The translations under genes were made by a program, and so were the position numbers. From the NCBI GenBank assembly GCA_003245715.1, contig QKCJ01000034.1, forward strand, positions 21,210 to 85,209: a DNA stretch of 64,000 nucleotides, written 5' to 3'. Under the pieces are notes generated by a model that saw nothing but the letters and a program-made list of their open reading frames with translations, did not search any database and was not told the DNA's origin. Source of the stretch: a bacterium. Lineage in GTDB: Bacteria; Planctomycetota; SZUA-567. Positions 36,465 to 46,549 of this stretch are shown one piece after another (position 1 is the first letter of the stretch; each line of letters opens with the position of its first letter).

Positions 36465-39400
36465 TTATTCATCTAGGTCGTCAGGCGCAAACAAGAATAT
36501 GCTGGGGTCTTCAGCTAAGGCACATTTAATGTAGTCGGGCACTTTGTACTTCGGGTCCTGTTTGACATAAACAGTATGCTTGCCCTCTGACAGTTCAAGG
36601 CGAAATTGATCTAAACCTTTGTATACTCCCCGCCAGGGTTTTTTGCAGTATTTGGGCATGGTCAGAGAGAGACTGTGTTCCTGATTGTCATCAAGTTTAA
36701 TCAACGCACGTGAAGAGGATTCCGCGGTTGGCTTGACGAATAAATAATAAGCTCCGGCTTTGTTTACAGTAAAGTTCATAATCATGGAGCCATCGGTTTG
36801 TTTTTCTACAGAGCCGAATATCGCCTGTGCTCTGGCCGCTGCAAGAAGTTCCGGGTTTTGTCTGCTGTCGGCGAGAACGGAGACCGGTCGGGAAAAACCA
36901 TTGTCAACGCGTACTGAAAATGCGCCAACGTTTCGTCTGGCAACCTTGATATTTTGTGGTGCGGTAGTGACGGTAATTTTAACGGGTTTGCCGAATTCAA
37001 TAACACCTTCGCTTGGTTCGACAGTAAAGTGTTTGGTCGCGCGCGGCTGGACGATAATGAAATGTTCCTTCAGGCCCGGGGTGTTGATTGTTAAGGTGAT
37101 ACTCTCAGCTTGCGGTTGATTGTTGACCTGAGTGAAAGCTAGATGGGATTTTGACGTAGTGAAACCTGATGGTCTTTCCGGGTAGGCTCCGGGTTTATCA
37201 GGTAACAATTCCGAAACGCTTTTATTGTCATCAATATCGACGGTATAGCTTATTTGCTTGGGTAAACGGTATGGCTCTTTAATGTCGAAGATATTTCTGC
37301 GGGAAAACAAAAGCTTTGATGGCGTTTGCTGTTCGGGCATTTTCGGAAAAAGTACACCATGCTGCCAGGAGATACGGTTTTCAAGCAATGAGACGGTTCC
37401 GAAAATAACTTTCATGGTAGAGCTGAACATTTTTATGCTGCTGCCAGAAAGGAGGAATTCATCGCCAGGATTTACGAATTCATTTTGATAAACATATGAC
37501 GGGCCGCGCAGACATGGTATCAGACTTACCCCGCAATAAAACCCTTCGACCTTGTTCCGGAAAAACCTGACATTCATCTGTCCTCCGTCAAGTTCAGCTC
37601 CGTCATCATCGCCAAAGGCAAAATAATTACCGCAGATTTCCGCGTCGCGGTTGAAGCCGCCGTTGTGATAAAAATTCTTCCAGCCATCAATCCCGTCGTT
37701 CCAGCGTATACTGTCACTTCCGATTATGTCATTGTATCTTACGCAGACTTCCCGGTTGTCGCCAACATACATCCCCGTAGGCCCGGCCGGATGGGAGTAA
37801 TACCAGCTGTTGCCGATAGCGTCAGGGTCGTGAATGAAGTTGCGCTCAGCGAGTATGTCTTTACTGTGAAGTATCTGTATGCCCGCGTCATGCCAGATAG
37901 GAGTTTCACCAATAAAAAACTTTCCATCAATGTCAGGGCGAAATTTCCCTGCGCGTCCATAGCCTGAAATATCGCAGTTGATAATCCTGATATGCTCGGA
38001 ATCAATTATGCTTATGCCATGTCTGCGGCCGCCTTTTAGTGTCAGTCCTTCAATTATTATGTATTTGGCTTCGTTGATAAGGATTGCTTCTTCCTGGGTT
38101 TTTGATGCCTGCGCGATAAAACCTTTGGACGCGATATAACGTATATATCCCTGCTCTGTTCCGGATTCAGGAATCCAGCTTCCTTCAGCAAACATTTCCT
38201 TGGTGATAATTATTGTTTTGGCAATGGGGACATCAATGCTCTTTGTTTTAAAGGGCTGTATGATTTCTTCTCTATCTCCGCAGTCAGTCACCACAAGCTT
38301 GAGTTCATATTCCGTGTTTTCATTTAATTGCAGCAGACTTGCTCTGAGGCTCTTTTCATGCCTGATAAAGACCGGTGTAAGCGCCGGCAGCCATGCGTCG
38401 CTGCCCTTTTTTCTGAATGTCAATGTCGCGCTGATCTGGTTATAGTCATTAGCTTTGCATTTGTTATAATACACACTGCAAACCTCAAAGCCTGGAACAA
38501 CATCAAACTTCGGTTCCGTAATCTGCTCTTGAGTAATTCCGGATTGTGCTTTACGCGGCGCGCCAAAATAGAAGTTGCTCCATGTGGCAGGCTTATCGGC
38601 ATAGCGCAGGTTTTTTACTATGCGACACAGAAGAAACACCTTGTCCGCATCAGCGGTGTTGAATTGTACGCTCAAACGCTCTTTGGATTCCTTGTTCTGA
38701 TTGCTGCTGACGCGTTTTAATTCTTTATTGTCCTTGAACAGTTTTACCTGCAGGTACGCCATTCTTTTTCCGGACGCCTGAACATCATATGAGAATTCAT
38801 AGGTCGTGTTTTTGTTGAATGTGTTTATTTCTGAACGGATTATCGCATCAATTTTGCTGTTGGCATCGAATTTTTGAATTATGCTATCGTCCTGTTGCCT
38901 GAAAACACAGCCTGATGCGTTGCCCCAGATATTTTCGTTTTTATCTTCGATAGCGATTTCCCTTAATTTGAATTCGCTAAAGTTTGAGGTGCAGCCGATG
39001 TATTTGTTGGACGCATTCTGCCTCAGCCAGATACTGTATTTGATTGCATCCTTGGCCGTAAAACGCAGGACTAGTGTCTGTTCTTTTTCCATGTTTCCGG
39101 CAGTGTTGATCCTTGGCAGCTCGTTTTTGTCCTGATAACTTTTAAGCTGAAGCCAGCAGCTGTTTTCCATATCGGAAATCAGTTTGCAGGAAAACTCATA
39201 CCTCTGGCCGGCCTTCAGGTCTGAGAGATCGGCTCTTACCCCGCCCGGGTTTCCGGCTTTATTGACTTTAACTGAGACTACCCCGTTTTTATCCTCGCCA
39301 GATATGTGCGGAAAATGCGTAGAAAATTTCCAGGAAAATTCGCTTGCCGGTTTTTCTTCGCCAGCGTTTAATTGTTGCAGCAGAAAACCGGAAAATATTA

Positions 39401-39470
39401 AGGTGATAACGCAGATCAGCCTTTGTATTGTTGTCGGTTTTCCTTTAATGTTTATTATTCGTGCGACCAT
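36465..39470 (-). CDS. Secreted parallel beta-helix protein with CBM-like and FnIII-like modules
   Basis: 1001 residues with a signal peptide (VITLIFSGFLLQQLNAG). Two CBM4/9-like jelly rolls (~45-170 and ~180-310), a fibronectin-like segment (~320-405), then a right-handed parallel beta-helix (~440-690: YIIIEGLTLKGGRRHGISI, HIRIINCDISG, DAGIQILHSKDILAERNFI, FGDDDGAELDGGQMNVRFF), then a C-terminal beta region. The helix resembles polysaccharide lyases and glycoside hydrolases of pectate-lyase-like fold; no clear catalytic signature can be named. It is a paralogue of the protein at 43469, with shared segments such as NSWYYSHPAGP and DDGxELDGGQ. The start has AAAGGG upstream. Confidence 0.8.
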   Translation of the reverse strand: MVARIINIKGKPTTIQRLICVITLIFSGFLLQQLNAGEEKPASEFSWKFSTHFPHISGEDKNGVVSVKVNKAGNPGGVRADLSDLKAGQRYEFSCKLISDMENSCWLQLKSYQDKNELPRINTAGNMEKEQTLVLRFTAKDAIKYSIWLRQNASNKYIGCTSNFSEFKLREIAIEDKNENIWGNASGCVFRQQDDSIIQKFDANSKIDAIIRSEINTFNKNTTYEFSYDVQASGKRMAYLQVKLFKDNKELKRVSSNQNKESKERLSVQFNTADADKVFLLCRIVKNLRYADKPATWSNFYFGAPRKAQSGITQEQITEPKFDVVPGFEVCSVYYNKCKANDYNQISATLTFRKKGSDAWLPALTPVFIRHEKSLRASLLQLNENTEYELKLVVTDCGDREEIIQPFKTKSIDVPIAKTIIITKEMFAEGSWIPESGTEQGYIRYIASKGFIAQASKTQEEAILINEAKYIIIEGLTLKGGRRHGISIIDSEHIRIINCDISGYGRAGKFRPDIDGKFFIGETPIWHDAGIQILHSKDILAERNFIHDPDAIGNSWYYSHPAGPTGMYVGDNREVCVRYNDIIGSDSIRWNDGIDGWKNFYHNGGFNRDAEICGNYFAFGDDDGAELDGGQMNVRFFRNKVEGFYCGVSLIPCLRGPSYVYQNEFVNPGDEFLLSGSSIKMFSSTMKVIFGTVSLLENRISWQHGVLFPKMPEQQTPSKLLFSRRNIFDIKEPYRLPKQISYTVDIDDNKSVSELLPDKPGAYPERPSGFTTSKSHLAFTQVNNQPQAESITLTINTPGLKEHFIIVQPRATKHFTVEPSEGVIEFGKPVKITVTTAPQNIKVARRNVGAFSVRVDNGFSRPVSVLADSRQNPELLAAARAQAIFGSVEKQTDGSMIMNFTVNKAGAYYLFVKPTAESSSRALIKLDDNQEHSLSLTMPKYCKKPWRGVYKGLDQFRLELSEGKHTVYVKQDPKYKVPDYIKCALAEDPSIFLFAPDDLDE

Positions 39471-39549
39471 GCGGATGCCCTTTCATTAGCTGTGAGGTGC
39501 TAAAAAATCGCTTACAGTTAAATTGATTGTGTTTGAAAAAGATGCGAGC

Positions 39550-40347
39550 CTACCATGTCCTTTGAGTGCAGTTATGCCAGAAATGTGTTGGCGCTGTAGT
39601 GCCCATGCTACTCATTTCCGAGATCTGAAAGCCCGGCCAGCTCTCGATATGGCCATCGACAAATGCGATATTTCCAAAATAATTATGCCTTCTGCTGATA
39701 TTGGCCTGTGTCCAAATTGTACCTCTGCCTACGGTATCGGAAGATGCTGTAAATTCTCCTGTTTCTGCATTGATAATCTGTATGTCTGCAACAAAGAAGC
39801 GTTTTGAGGTGTACTTGATCTGGTAGAAGCGTTTATACCGGTCACCGGTTGTCTGGTCTACTACAACCGCATTGTAAGCGTAACTTGCATTTGGTGCCTG
39901 ACGCACGCCGTTCACGACCCATTCTTCGTCAGCTGTTGCAAAGCCTGTATCCATTGCCCTGCGTCCGGAAGGGCAGACCGCAATCGGGTCGACTGGGTTG
40001 TTCTTGTTGTAAATGTTACTGCCTTCATAAATTTTGTTGCTCAGATAAGGAACGAGACTGAAGCCGGAATTGTAATTAGTTACCGGGCCCCACCAGAAGC
40101 GATCATCCTGTGTATCGCGATCTTCCATAAGTATGCCATTATTGTTTTCTACGTACATAAATGACGCGGCTGCAATCTGTTTGAGATTGTTCTGGCAGGA
40201 CATGGACTTCGCGCTCTCCATGGCGTTACGCATCGCGGGCATCAGCATACTGGCGAGGATGCTGATGATGGCAATCACAACCAACATTTCGATGAGCGTG
40301 AATGCCTTGTTCTTGTGGCTTTTTACGGTTATTATTTTTGCGTCCAT
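39550..40347 (-). CDS. Pseudopilin-type protein
   Basis: 265 residues. Leader of ~15 residues ending NKA, then [19 protein letters not shown] with Glu at +5; alanine, not glycine, precedes the cleavage site. [19 protein letters not shown] follows the helix, and the C-terminal signature is [16 protein letters not shown]. The head contains CPSGRRAMD and a [20 protein letters not shown] strand region. It lies 60 bases downstream of the GntR-solute-binding regulator and 79 bases upstream of the beta-helix gene, so the four genes from 41745 to 35740 look like one transcript. Confidence 0.88.
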   Translation of the reverse strand: MDAKIITVKSHKNKAFTLIEMLVVIAIISILASMLMPAMRNAMESAKSMSCQNNLKQIAAASFMYVENNNGILMEDRDTQDDRFWWGPVTNYNSGFSLVPYLSNKIYEGSNIYNKNNPVDPIAVCPSGRRAMDTGFATADEEWVVNGVRQAPNASYAYNAVVVDQTTGDRYKRFYQIKYTSKRFFVADIQIINAETGEFTASSDTVGRGTIWTQANISRRHNYFGNIAFVDGHIESWPGFQISEMSSMGTTAPTHFWHNCTQRTW

Positions 40348-40407
40348 TTTTCAGTTCCTGAAATTGAACAGGGTAGAGGGAATTTTATTAATGCGCCGCA
40401 ACTTGAT

Positions 40408-41745
40408 TTATATGGAAATCTCAATTGCGGAATTTTTCTGGATCTTCCGGTACAGCCGCACTGCCGCAGCCAGTTCCCTGAGTTCCGGTTCTACAGGCTT
40501 GTCGCTGAAAATCAACTGTTTGAATCCTTCATTGACAAGGTTCATCAGACCCGGTGAATCAACAAGGTATTTCGCGGTCATATGATTTGATTCATTGAGG
40601 CAGACCATGTCGTCATTGTCTTCAAGGTCAATACTTTTCATCGCAGAATCCTTGCGGACGGGAATTTCATACTTGGTAGACGAGATATAATCCTGGGCCT
40701 TTTCCGAAAACATGAATTTTATAAAACTCTTCTGTAATGCCCTGTTTGCACATTCTTTGCGGATGCAGATTACATCTGTAGCCTGAACCACCCTTGCCTC
40801 AATCCCTTCAATTTTCGGAAAAGGTAGAATACAGTAATCGCTCTTTTGAAGGTCGGAAAACTTGTGAAACGGCGTTCTCTCGCTGACCAGAAATGCCAGT
40901 TTGTTTTCGCAGAAATCTTTGTTTTTCAGGCGCACCGGTCCTGTTATGCCGATCTCGTCCTTTAACTCACGCAGAAGCGTAACGCTTTTAAGAGTTTTGG
41001 GACTGTCTATTTCAACGTTACCTTTATCACTGAAAAAACTGCCGCCAAAGTGAAAGATCCAGCTGTTCCAGATATGGGCGGTGTCGTCATAATTTATAAT
41101 CGCTTCAGGTGGAAAACTTCTGCGCAGGGTTTTAACGCACTCGATAAACTCGTCATAACTCCAGCCCGGTGCAGGGATTTTGCAGCCTGCGTTTTCAAGA
41201 ATATTTTTATTGCAGAAAATAATCTTTGGCGAAAAGGTGAAAGGAAGTCCATATATCGCCCCGTCACTATGCCTGAACGACTCAAAAGGTTTCTGCATAA
41301 AGAGATCTGAATTGTAGAGGCCAATTTCCTCGGCAATATCATTAAGATCCAGAAATTCCTTATAATTTGCCTGCAGGCTCATACTGGTTCGCAGCTCAAA
41401 AATGCCGCGATTGAAGCGCCGGTACATTGAACACTCCGGCAGCGCGGCAAGAAAGAGTTTCCTGAAATCATCCATCCAGAAAAGGTTGCTGTTGAAAACG
41501 GAAAACTGATTGCGTAAAAGCATCTCCGGGTACTCTTTTCGGACCAGTGAGCCTTTGCGTGGCAGGCATTCAAGTATTCCGTCATTCTCAAGAGAATTGA
41601 CCGCCTGCTGGACAATGGCAAAAGAGACCCCAAGCGTCGAAGATAAACTCCTGGAAGAAGGGATTTTCTTTTCTTTCGGGTACTCGCCACTGTCTACTGA
41701 CCATAAAATGGCATCTCTTACCTGGGCTAGTTTGCTGTCAATCAA
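40408..41745 (-). CDS. GntR HTH fused to an ABC-type solute-binding domain (regulator A)
   Basis: 445 residues. Residues ~1-70 are a GntR winged HTH (IPSSRSLSSTLGVSFAIVQQAVNSLENDGILECLPRKGSLV). The remaining ~370 residues read as a type I extracellular solute-binding protein of the MalE/family 1 class: the YGLPFTFSPKIIFCNKNILENAG segment, the GWSYDEFIECVKTLR segment, WIFHFGGSFF, and a late QATDVICIRK...IKFMFSEKAQDYISS. There is no signal peptide or transmembrane helix, so this binding domain is cytoplasmic and presumably senses an imported oligosaccharide. GntR regulators usually carry FadR, HutC or LacI-like effector domains; this pairing is unusual. Start is TTG. Divergent paralogue at 42063. 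Confidence 0.86.
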   Translation of the reverse strand: MIDSKLAQVRDAILWSVDSGEYPKEKKIPSSRSLSSTLGVSFAIVQQAVNSLENDGILECLPRKGSLVRKEYPEMLLRNQFSVFNSNLFWMDDFRKLFLAALPECSMYRRFNRGIFELRTSMSLQANYKEFLDLNDIAEEIGLYNSDLFMQKPFESFRHSDGAIYGLPFTFSPKIIFCNKNILENAGCKIPAPGWSYDEFIECVKTLRRSFPPEAIINYDDTAHIWNSWIFHFGGSFFSDKGNVEIDSPKTLKSVTLLRELKDEIGITGPVRLKNKDFCENKLAFLVSERTPFHKFSDLQKSDYCILPFPKIEGIEARVVQATDVICIRKECANRALQKSFIKFMFSEKAQDYISSTKYEIPVRKDSAMKSIDLEDNDDMVCLNESNHMTAKYLVDSPGLMNLVNEGFKQLIFSDKPVEPELRELAAAVRLYRKIQKNSAIEISI

Positions 41746-41782
41746 TGTTCTTCTCGCTTGCTGTTGGGGTTATTCTATTTGG

Positions 41783-41810
41783 AGTATACAACGAAAACTG
41801 TATATGTCAA
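41783..41810 (-). promoter_or_regulatory. Promoter of cassette A with overlapping palindrome
   Basis: Minus strand: -35 TTGACA (41805-41810), 16-base spacer, -10 TATACT (41783-41788). An inverted repeat TATACA-N8-TGTATA (41785-41804) covers the -10 box and spacer and is a candidate site for regulator A. Confidence 0.65.
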
Positions 41811-41944
41811 CAAAACGCGATTAAAAAAAGAGTAAAAATGAAATTAAGAATCTGTATAGGTCAGTATTTGGGTATGTAATATCGCTTTTGGCGAGATTTT
41901 AAAACAATCGTTTGGAGAAATTTGGGGTATAATATTAGCTAAAT

Positions 41945-41988
41945 CGCAAACTGACTTAGCCAGTATGTATTGACTAAGCCAGTTTGCG
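41945..41988. promoter_or_regulatory. Long inverted repeat upstream of cassette B
   Basis: Two 18-base arms (CGCAAACTGACTTAGCCA at 41945-41962 and its near-complement at 41971-41988; 16 of 18 positions pair) around an eight-base AT-rich spacer. It lies 75 bases upstream of the regulator at 42063. No T-tract or upstream gene pointing at it, so an operator is more likely than a terminator. Confidence 0.6.
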
Positions 41989-42062
41989 TGATAGAATAAT
42001 GATATGGAGTATTTGGATTAATTTGGTGTTTTCATATATATGCGGATTATGGCTTCAGAAAA

Positions 42063-43448
42063 ATGACTACTTTGGCAGATGGCAAGATTAAAAATGAGAT
42101 CGACCGGGTGCAGGTGGTCAGGCATTATATACTCGACAGGCTTGAGCGTGGAGTTTATAAAAGTGGGCAGCGGCTGCCCGGTGCCAGAAAAATCGCTGAT
42201 GAGACGGGTGTTTCATTTCTGATGACCCAGCACGCCATTGAGTCTCTGGCGCAGGATGGAATTCTTGAGGTGCTTGCGCGCAGGGGAGCCTTTGTCCAGA
42301 GTAAATGGAAGACAAGGGTGCTTGATGACAATTTCTGTGTTTTTGATATTGCCACAACCCGCAGTTGGATTCCGGATGTTATTGAGATGCTGCAGGAGAG
42401 TCTGCCGGGGTTGAGGCAGACAACGATTTTTGAAAAGAGTACACTGGAGTATCGTCCGACGGCGTATGTTCAGTCTCATGCCAGTGAGTATCTTGATTTG
42501 AGCGGGTATTTTGATGAGTGTTTTCCGGAGAAGTCGGACTTTTTCCTTGATCCTTTTAAACGCTTTCAGATCGGCGGCAGTCTGGTGGGTATTCCTTTTA
42601 TTTTTTCACCAAGGGTAATCTTTATAAATAGCACGCTGTTTGAAAAATGTGGCTGCAAAGTTCCGCAGAGCGGTTGGGGTTGGGATGAGTTTATTCAGAC
42701 AGTGCGGACGCTTGGTAAACATCTGCCTGAGGACAGGATAATCAACTGGGTCAATCAGTCTTATCTGTGGATGAATTTTATAATGAGGGCTGGCGGAAAA
42801 TTGTTTGATGCAAATGCCGAGGATAAAATTCTGCTTGATAATGCAAAAACGATCAAAGGGCTGGAGCTGTTTTGTCAGCTGCGCAAGGAAATTGGGGCTG
42901 GGCGCGAGCATATTTTCAATACCTACAAGGATTTTGCGGATGGTAAAATGGCGATGTTTATTTCCGGTCGTCAGATGCGGCATATCCTGAATGATGCAAA
43001 TGATTTTTCGTGGTCGGCAGTTGCCATGCCGGTTATTGATGGCGGGTGTGATATTATGGCGCAGGCTACGGATGTTTTATGCGTCAGAAAAAGCTGCACC
43101 TCAGGCAAGCTGATACGGACATTTATCAAGACGATGCTGTCTCCTGAAGTCCAGAACTATGTCGCAGAAATTCGTTATGGTATTCCGATCCGCCAGAGTT
43201 CCGCGCTTAAGAGTCTGAATCTTAATGAAGAGACAGACTCGCTCTTTGCGCGCGAAATGAGTAAGGTGGCGGGGGAGTATTGCCTTTCGTCGCTGACATT
43301 GTCGTCGCTGGTTGCAGACGGGATTGAGCAGCTAATTGACAGTGGCAAAGATCTGAAAGCGGGAATGGAGAAGCTGGCGGAGATGGCTAGATTTTATCTT
43401 GAGATAAAAAAGTATGCTGATGCGAATAATAATAATAATTTGGACTGA
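42063..43448 (+). CDS. GntR HTH fused to an ABC-type solute-binding domain (regulator B)
   Basis: 461 residues, paralogue of the divergent regulator at 40408 along its whole length. GntR-type HTH at ~1-80 (GQRLPGARKIADETGVSFLMTQHAIESLAQDGIL...RRGAFV). Solute-binding domain afterwards: VGIPFIFSPRVIFINSTLFEKCG, GWGWDEFIQTVRTLG, WMNFIMRAGGKLF, MAMFISGR and QATDVLCVRKS. No export signal. The C-terminus ends in a run of Asn. Upstream lies a long inverted repeat that may be its operator. Twenty bases separate it from the beta-helix gene downstream, so it is probably the first gene of the plus-strand cassette and regulates itself and that cassette. Confidence 0.86.
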   Translation: MTTLADGKIKNEIDRVQVVRHYILDRLERGVYKSGQRLPGARKIADETGVSFLMTQHAIESLAQDGILEVLARRGAFVQSKWKTRVLDDNFCVFDIATTRSWIPDVIEMLQESLPGLRQTTIFEKSTLEYRPTAYVQSHASEYLDLSGYFDECFPEKSDFFLDPFKRFQIGGSLVGIPFIFSPRVIFINSTLFEKCGCKVPQSGWGWDEFIQTVRTLGKHLPEDRIINWVNQSYLWMNFIMRAGGKLFDANAEDKILLDNAKTIKGLELFCQLRKEIGAGREHIFNTYKDFADGKMAMFISGRQMRHILNDANDFSWSAVAMPVIDGGCDIMAQATDVLCVRKSCTSGKLIRTFIKTMLSPEVQNYVAEIRYGIPIRQSSALKSLNLNEETDSLFAREMSKVAGEYCLSSLTLSSLVADGIEQLIDSGKDLKAGMEKLAEMARFYLEIKKYADANNNNNLD

Positions 43449-43468
43449 ACCATCATTGGAGAAATTAT

Positions 43469-45823
43469 ATGAATAGATTTATTGCATGTGTGCTGGCCGT
43501 GATTATTTCTGTAATGTGTGCAAGGGCAGAGGATATTAAAATCAGGCTGATTCCTACTTATGAAAATTGCAGTGTATATCTTGAAGGCGCAGATGGTGAA
43601 GCGCAGGAGTACAAACTTAGTTACCGCAAAACCGGAACACAACAGTGGTTGCCGGCGCATAAGCTGGTTCGCAGCGAAACCAATATGACACTGAGAACCT
43701 CGATATTCAGGCTAACAGAAAATACAGAATATGAAGTCAGGGTCAACTCCGCTAAAGGCGACGCTGAGCTTGCGCAAAATACGGTTAAGACATGGAACAG
43801 TAATCCTCCGGTGGCAAAGACGATTTATCTTAATGAGGTGAATCCAAACGGTGATCCTTATCTTATCGAGAACGGCGGAACAAAAGATGGCTGGGTCAGG
43901 TATGTTGGCGCGACTGGCTATGAAATAAAAGGCGGCAATGAAGAAGAGGAGGCGGTTCTTGTCTCCAAAGCCAGTTATGTAATTATTGAAAATCTGAAAG
44001 TTGTTGGCGGGCTCAGGCACGCGTTAATGCTTAAAGCCTCAGATAATGTTATTATCCGCAATTGTGATTTTTCCGGGTGGGGGCGCGTTGGAAAGCAGAT
44101 AACCAAGGAAGAGGGTAAGGACGGGAAGTATTATCTGCCCGGCGAGAAAAGCGCAATCAACTGGGATGCGGGAGTCAATATTCTGCACAGTGAAAAGGTG
44201 ACAGTGGAAAAGTCGTATTTTCATGATCCGCGCAATCGTGCCAATTCATGGTTTTATTCTCACCCGGCCGGTCCGTGCGCGGTATTCATGCAGGCCAAGG
44301 GTGAGATCGTGATCCGTTATAACGATATGCCCGGCAGTGACAAGCACCGTTGGAATGATGTGATTGAGTCCTGGGGAAATGGCAAGATTAACGGCGGTTT
44401 TGTGCGGGACTCTGATATCTACGGTAATTACCTTGCCTTCAGTAATGATGATGGGATTGAGCTTGATGGTGGGCAGTGTAACGTTAGGTTTTATGAGAAT
44501 AAAATAGAGGGCAGCCTTTGCGGGGTAAGTACGGCGGCCAATCTGGTTGGGCCTTCCTTTGTCATGAATAACCTTGTGGTCAATCTCGGTGATGAAAGAG
44601 GTTCGGCTGGCTCAGTAATAAAGAATGGCGGCGGAGATACTTATTCAAAGGGTAAAACCTTCTTTTACAATAATACATTTTTTACCAGAGGTCGCGGAAT
44701 CGCCGGGGTTGGTTATGGCAGCGACAAAAACCGCGCGATGTTTTATGGTGAAACGGCAAACAATCTCATATGCACCGCAAGTTATGCGATAGCCGCTCCG
44801 TTTGCTAATGACAAATGTGATTTTGATTATGACACTATCTCAACTGCTGACGGCAAACCAGGTACGTATGAGCCTGAGGGGAAGATTGAGAAGAACGGTG
44901 TTGTTGCCGGGATAAAATTTACTGATCCGGTTAAGGGAAATCTTATGCCTGTACCGGCACAGAAGGGACTTAAAGACGGCAGATATATTGTTGGAGTGAA
45001 TGCCCCGGCTCAGGATTCATACAGTAAGGGCGCAATTAATGGAAGTGTAAAAGCCCTGCCGTACCGTAATAATATTATCGAGGCCTCGCAGACTCAGGTG
45101 ATCCTTAATGCAGACCTTAGTTTGAGCAAGGATGCGGCGGTCGCGGTTACGTTTAAGCTCAGTGAAAATTATCCAAAGGAAGAAGCTTTTTCGGTAATAA
45201 CTAATACAACATATACATGGCTGAAGGTTTCTCCGGCAAGCGGAAAAATAAAGCCAGGGCAGACTATTACCGTTAATATAGGTGTTGACAGAGCGTCTGT
45301 TAAGACGGATACGATAAATCCGGGGTGTGTTGTTTTTAAGTTGGAATCCGGTGATTCATTCCCGGTAACAGTTTATATCCGTGTCTATTCTCAGGAATTT
45401 TCTTTTGTCAAGCCTGCAAGTGAGTGTCCAGGGGCTGCGAAATTTAAGGAAACGGGAACGGATGAAAAAACAGGTTATAAACTGTTGGATTTTAAAGCGG
45501 AAAGCGAGCGTAAACAGGGTGAGAATAAAATTACCTTTAAATTCAAAATCCAGCGGGACGGGAAATATATGTTGAGTGCGCTTACTGTTTGTCCGACGCC
45601 TTTCGGGCAACATGATTCCTTGTTTATGTCGCTTGATGGTGGTAAAATAACAAAGGTGGGGCTTACTGAAAACGACCCTGATAAATGGAATATAATCAGG
45701 CAGCGCGATGCCTTCTGGGCACTTTCTGCTGGAGAGCATACGATTGATTTCTACCCGCGCGAGAGTCTTTATCTCAAGGCTTTCAGGGTCAGTTCAGTGA
45801 CGTTTCCGTTAGTCGGGGAGTAG
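43469..45823 (+). CDS. Secreted parallel beta-helix protein, paralogue of the 36465 protein
   Basis: 784 residues with a signal peptide ([17 protein letters not shown]). It lacks the two N-terminal jelly rolls of its paralogue and begins directly with the FnIII-like segment ([15 protein letters not shown]). Then comes a right-handed parallel beta-helix (~165-440: [73 protein letters not shown]) and a C-terminal beta-sandwich region that includes a [19 protein letters not shown] segment like BACON-type domains. Probably a glycan-binding or -cleaving surface or secreted protein. Good ribosome site (GGAG). Confidence 0.82.
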   Translation: MNRFIACVLAVIISVMCARAEDIKIRLIPTYENCSVYLEGADGEAQEYKLSYRKTGTQQWLPAHKLVRSETNMTLRTSIFRLTENTEYEVRVNSAKGDAELAQNTVKTWNSNPPVAKTIYLNEVNPNGDPYLIENGGTKDGWVRYVGATGYEIKGGNEEEEAVLVSKASYVIIENLKVVGGLRHALMLKASDNVIIRNCDFSGWGRVGKQITKEEGKDGKYYLPGEKSAINWDAGVNILHSEKVTVEKSYFHDPRNRANSWFYSHPAGPCAVFMQAKGEIVIRYNDMPGSDKHRWNDVIESWGNGKINGGFVRDSDIYGNYLAFSNDDGIELDGGQCNVRFYENKIEGSLCGVSTAANLVGPSFVMNNLVVNLGDERGSAGSVIKNGGGDTYSKGKTFFYNNTFFTRGRGIAGVGYGSDKNRAMFYGETANNLICTASYAIAAPFANDKCDFDYDTISTADGKPGTYEPEGKIEKNGVVAGIKFTDPVKGNLMPVPAQKGLKDGRYIVGVNAPAQDSYSKGAINGSVKALPYRNNIIEASQTQVILNADLSLSKDAAVAVTFKLSENYPKEEAFSVITNTTYTWLKVSPASGKIKPGQTITVNIGVDRASVKTDTINPGCVVFKLESGDSFPVTVYIRVYSQEFSFVKPASECPGAAKFKETGTDEKTGYKLLDFKAESERKQGENKITFKFKIQRDGKYMLSALTVCPTPFGQHDSLFMSLDGGKITKVGLTENDPDKWNIIRQRDAFWALSAGEHTIDFYPRESLYLKAFRVSSVTFPLVGE

Positions 45824-45839
45824 CGTAAAGGGAAGGGCT

Positions 45840-46523
45840 ATGAAAAAGAAAACTTTCACACTAATTGAGATGCTGGTGGTGATTGCGATTATTGGCATAC
45901 TTGCTAGTATGATGATGCCGGCGCTGCAGTCAGCTCTTACGCAAGCCCGGCAGATGTCATGCGCGAATAATTTCAAGCAGACCGGACTGGTAATTTTTAA
46001 TTATGCAAGTGACCATGATGGCTGGATTATCGAAATGCTCAATGGCGGCGCCGAGACGTACTGGTTTATTAATTCGCAGTTATTGGGCTATGCTAATAAT
46101 TCTGACAATTATTTATGCCCTGAGCAGGAAACTGCCTATACCATTGGTTATAATTCAAAGAATTACAGTACAAATTACGGGCTTAGCACCTGTGTAGCCA
46201 GAGGTCTTCCGAGTGGTGAGGCCAGCGTAAGGGTCAGGAGGCTTACAGAACTTACCAACTCGGTACAAGGTGCGTCAAGAACGCCAATCGCCGCCGACTG
46301 CACCCCTAACAGGCCATTTATTCACAAGAATTCCAATCCCAGCAATGATCCTTTTTCAGATGCTCCTCCCGGGGGTATTGATGCTGTGCATAATTCGGCG
46401 GGAAATTTCCTGTTTGGCGATTTTCATGTCAGGGCTTTGCAGCCACCATACGCGCCGACAAATAAAAATATAGAGTGGCTTAATCCCGACAATGTTATTT
46501 ACCCGGAATATATCAGGGATTAA
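45840..46523 (+). CDS. Pseudopilin-type protein
   Basis: 227 residues. Very short leader (MKKKT), then [19 protein letters not shown]. The body contains [20 protein letters not shown], a CPEQETAY segment and a C-terminal [10 protein letters not shown], the equivalent of the D-G/x-H signature, ending VIYPEYIRD. It lies 16 bases after the beta-helix gene and 26 bases before a close paralogue (46550); the two probably arose by tandem duplication. Confidence 0.9.
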   Translation: MKKKTFTLIEMLVVIAIIGILASMMMPALQSALTQARQMSCANNFKQTGLVIFNYASDHDGWIIEMLNGGAETYWFINSQLLGYANNSDNYLCPEQETAYTIGYNSKNYSTNYGLSTCVARGLPSGEASVRVRRLTELTNSVQGASRTPIAADCTPNRPFIHKNSNPSNDPFSDAPPGGIDAVHNSAGNFLFGDFHVRALQPPYAPTNKNIEWLNPDNVIYPEYIRD

Positions 46524-46549
46524 TCCTGTTTTGATAGTGAGGAATGTTT

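Noticed and set aside
36465..45823. Naming the beta-helix proteins as a specific polysaccharide lyase family
   Set aside because: The fold is clear, but no catalytic signature for PL1, PL6 or GH28 could be identified with confidence.
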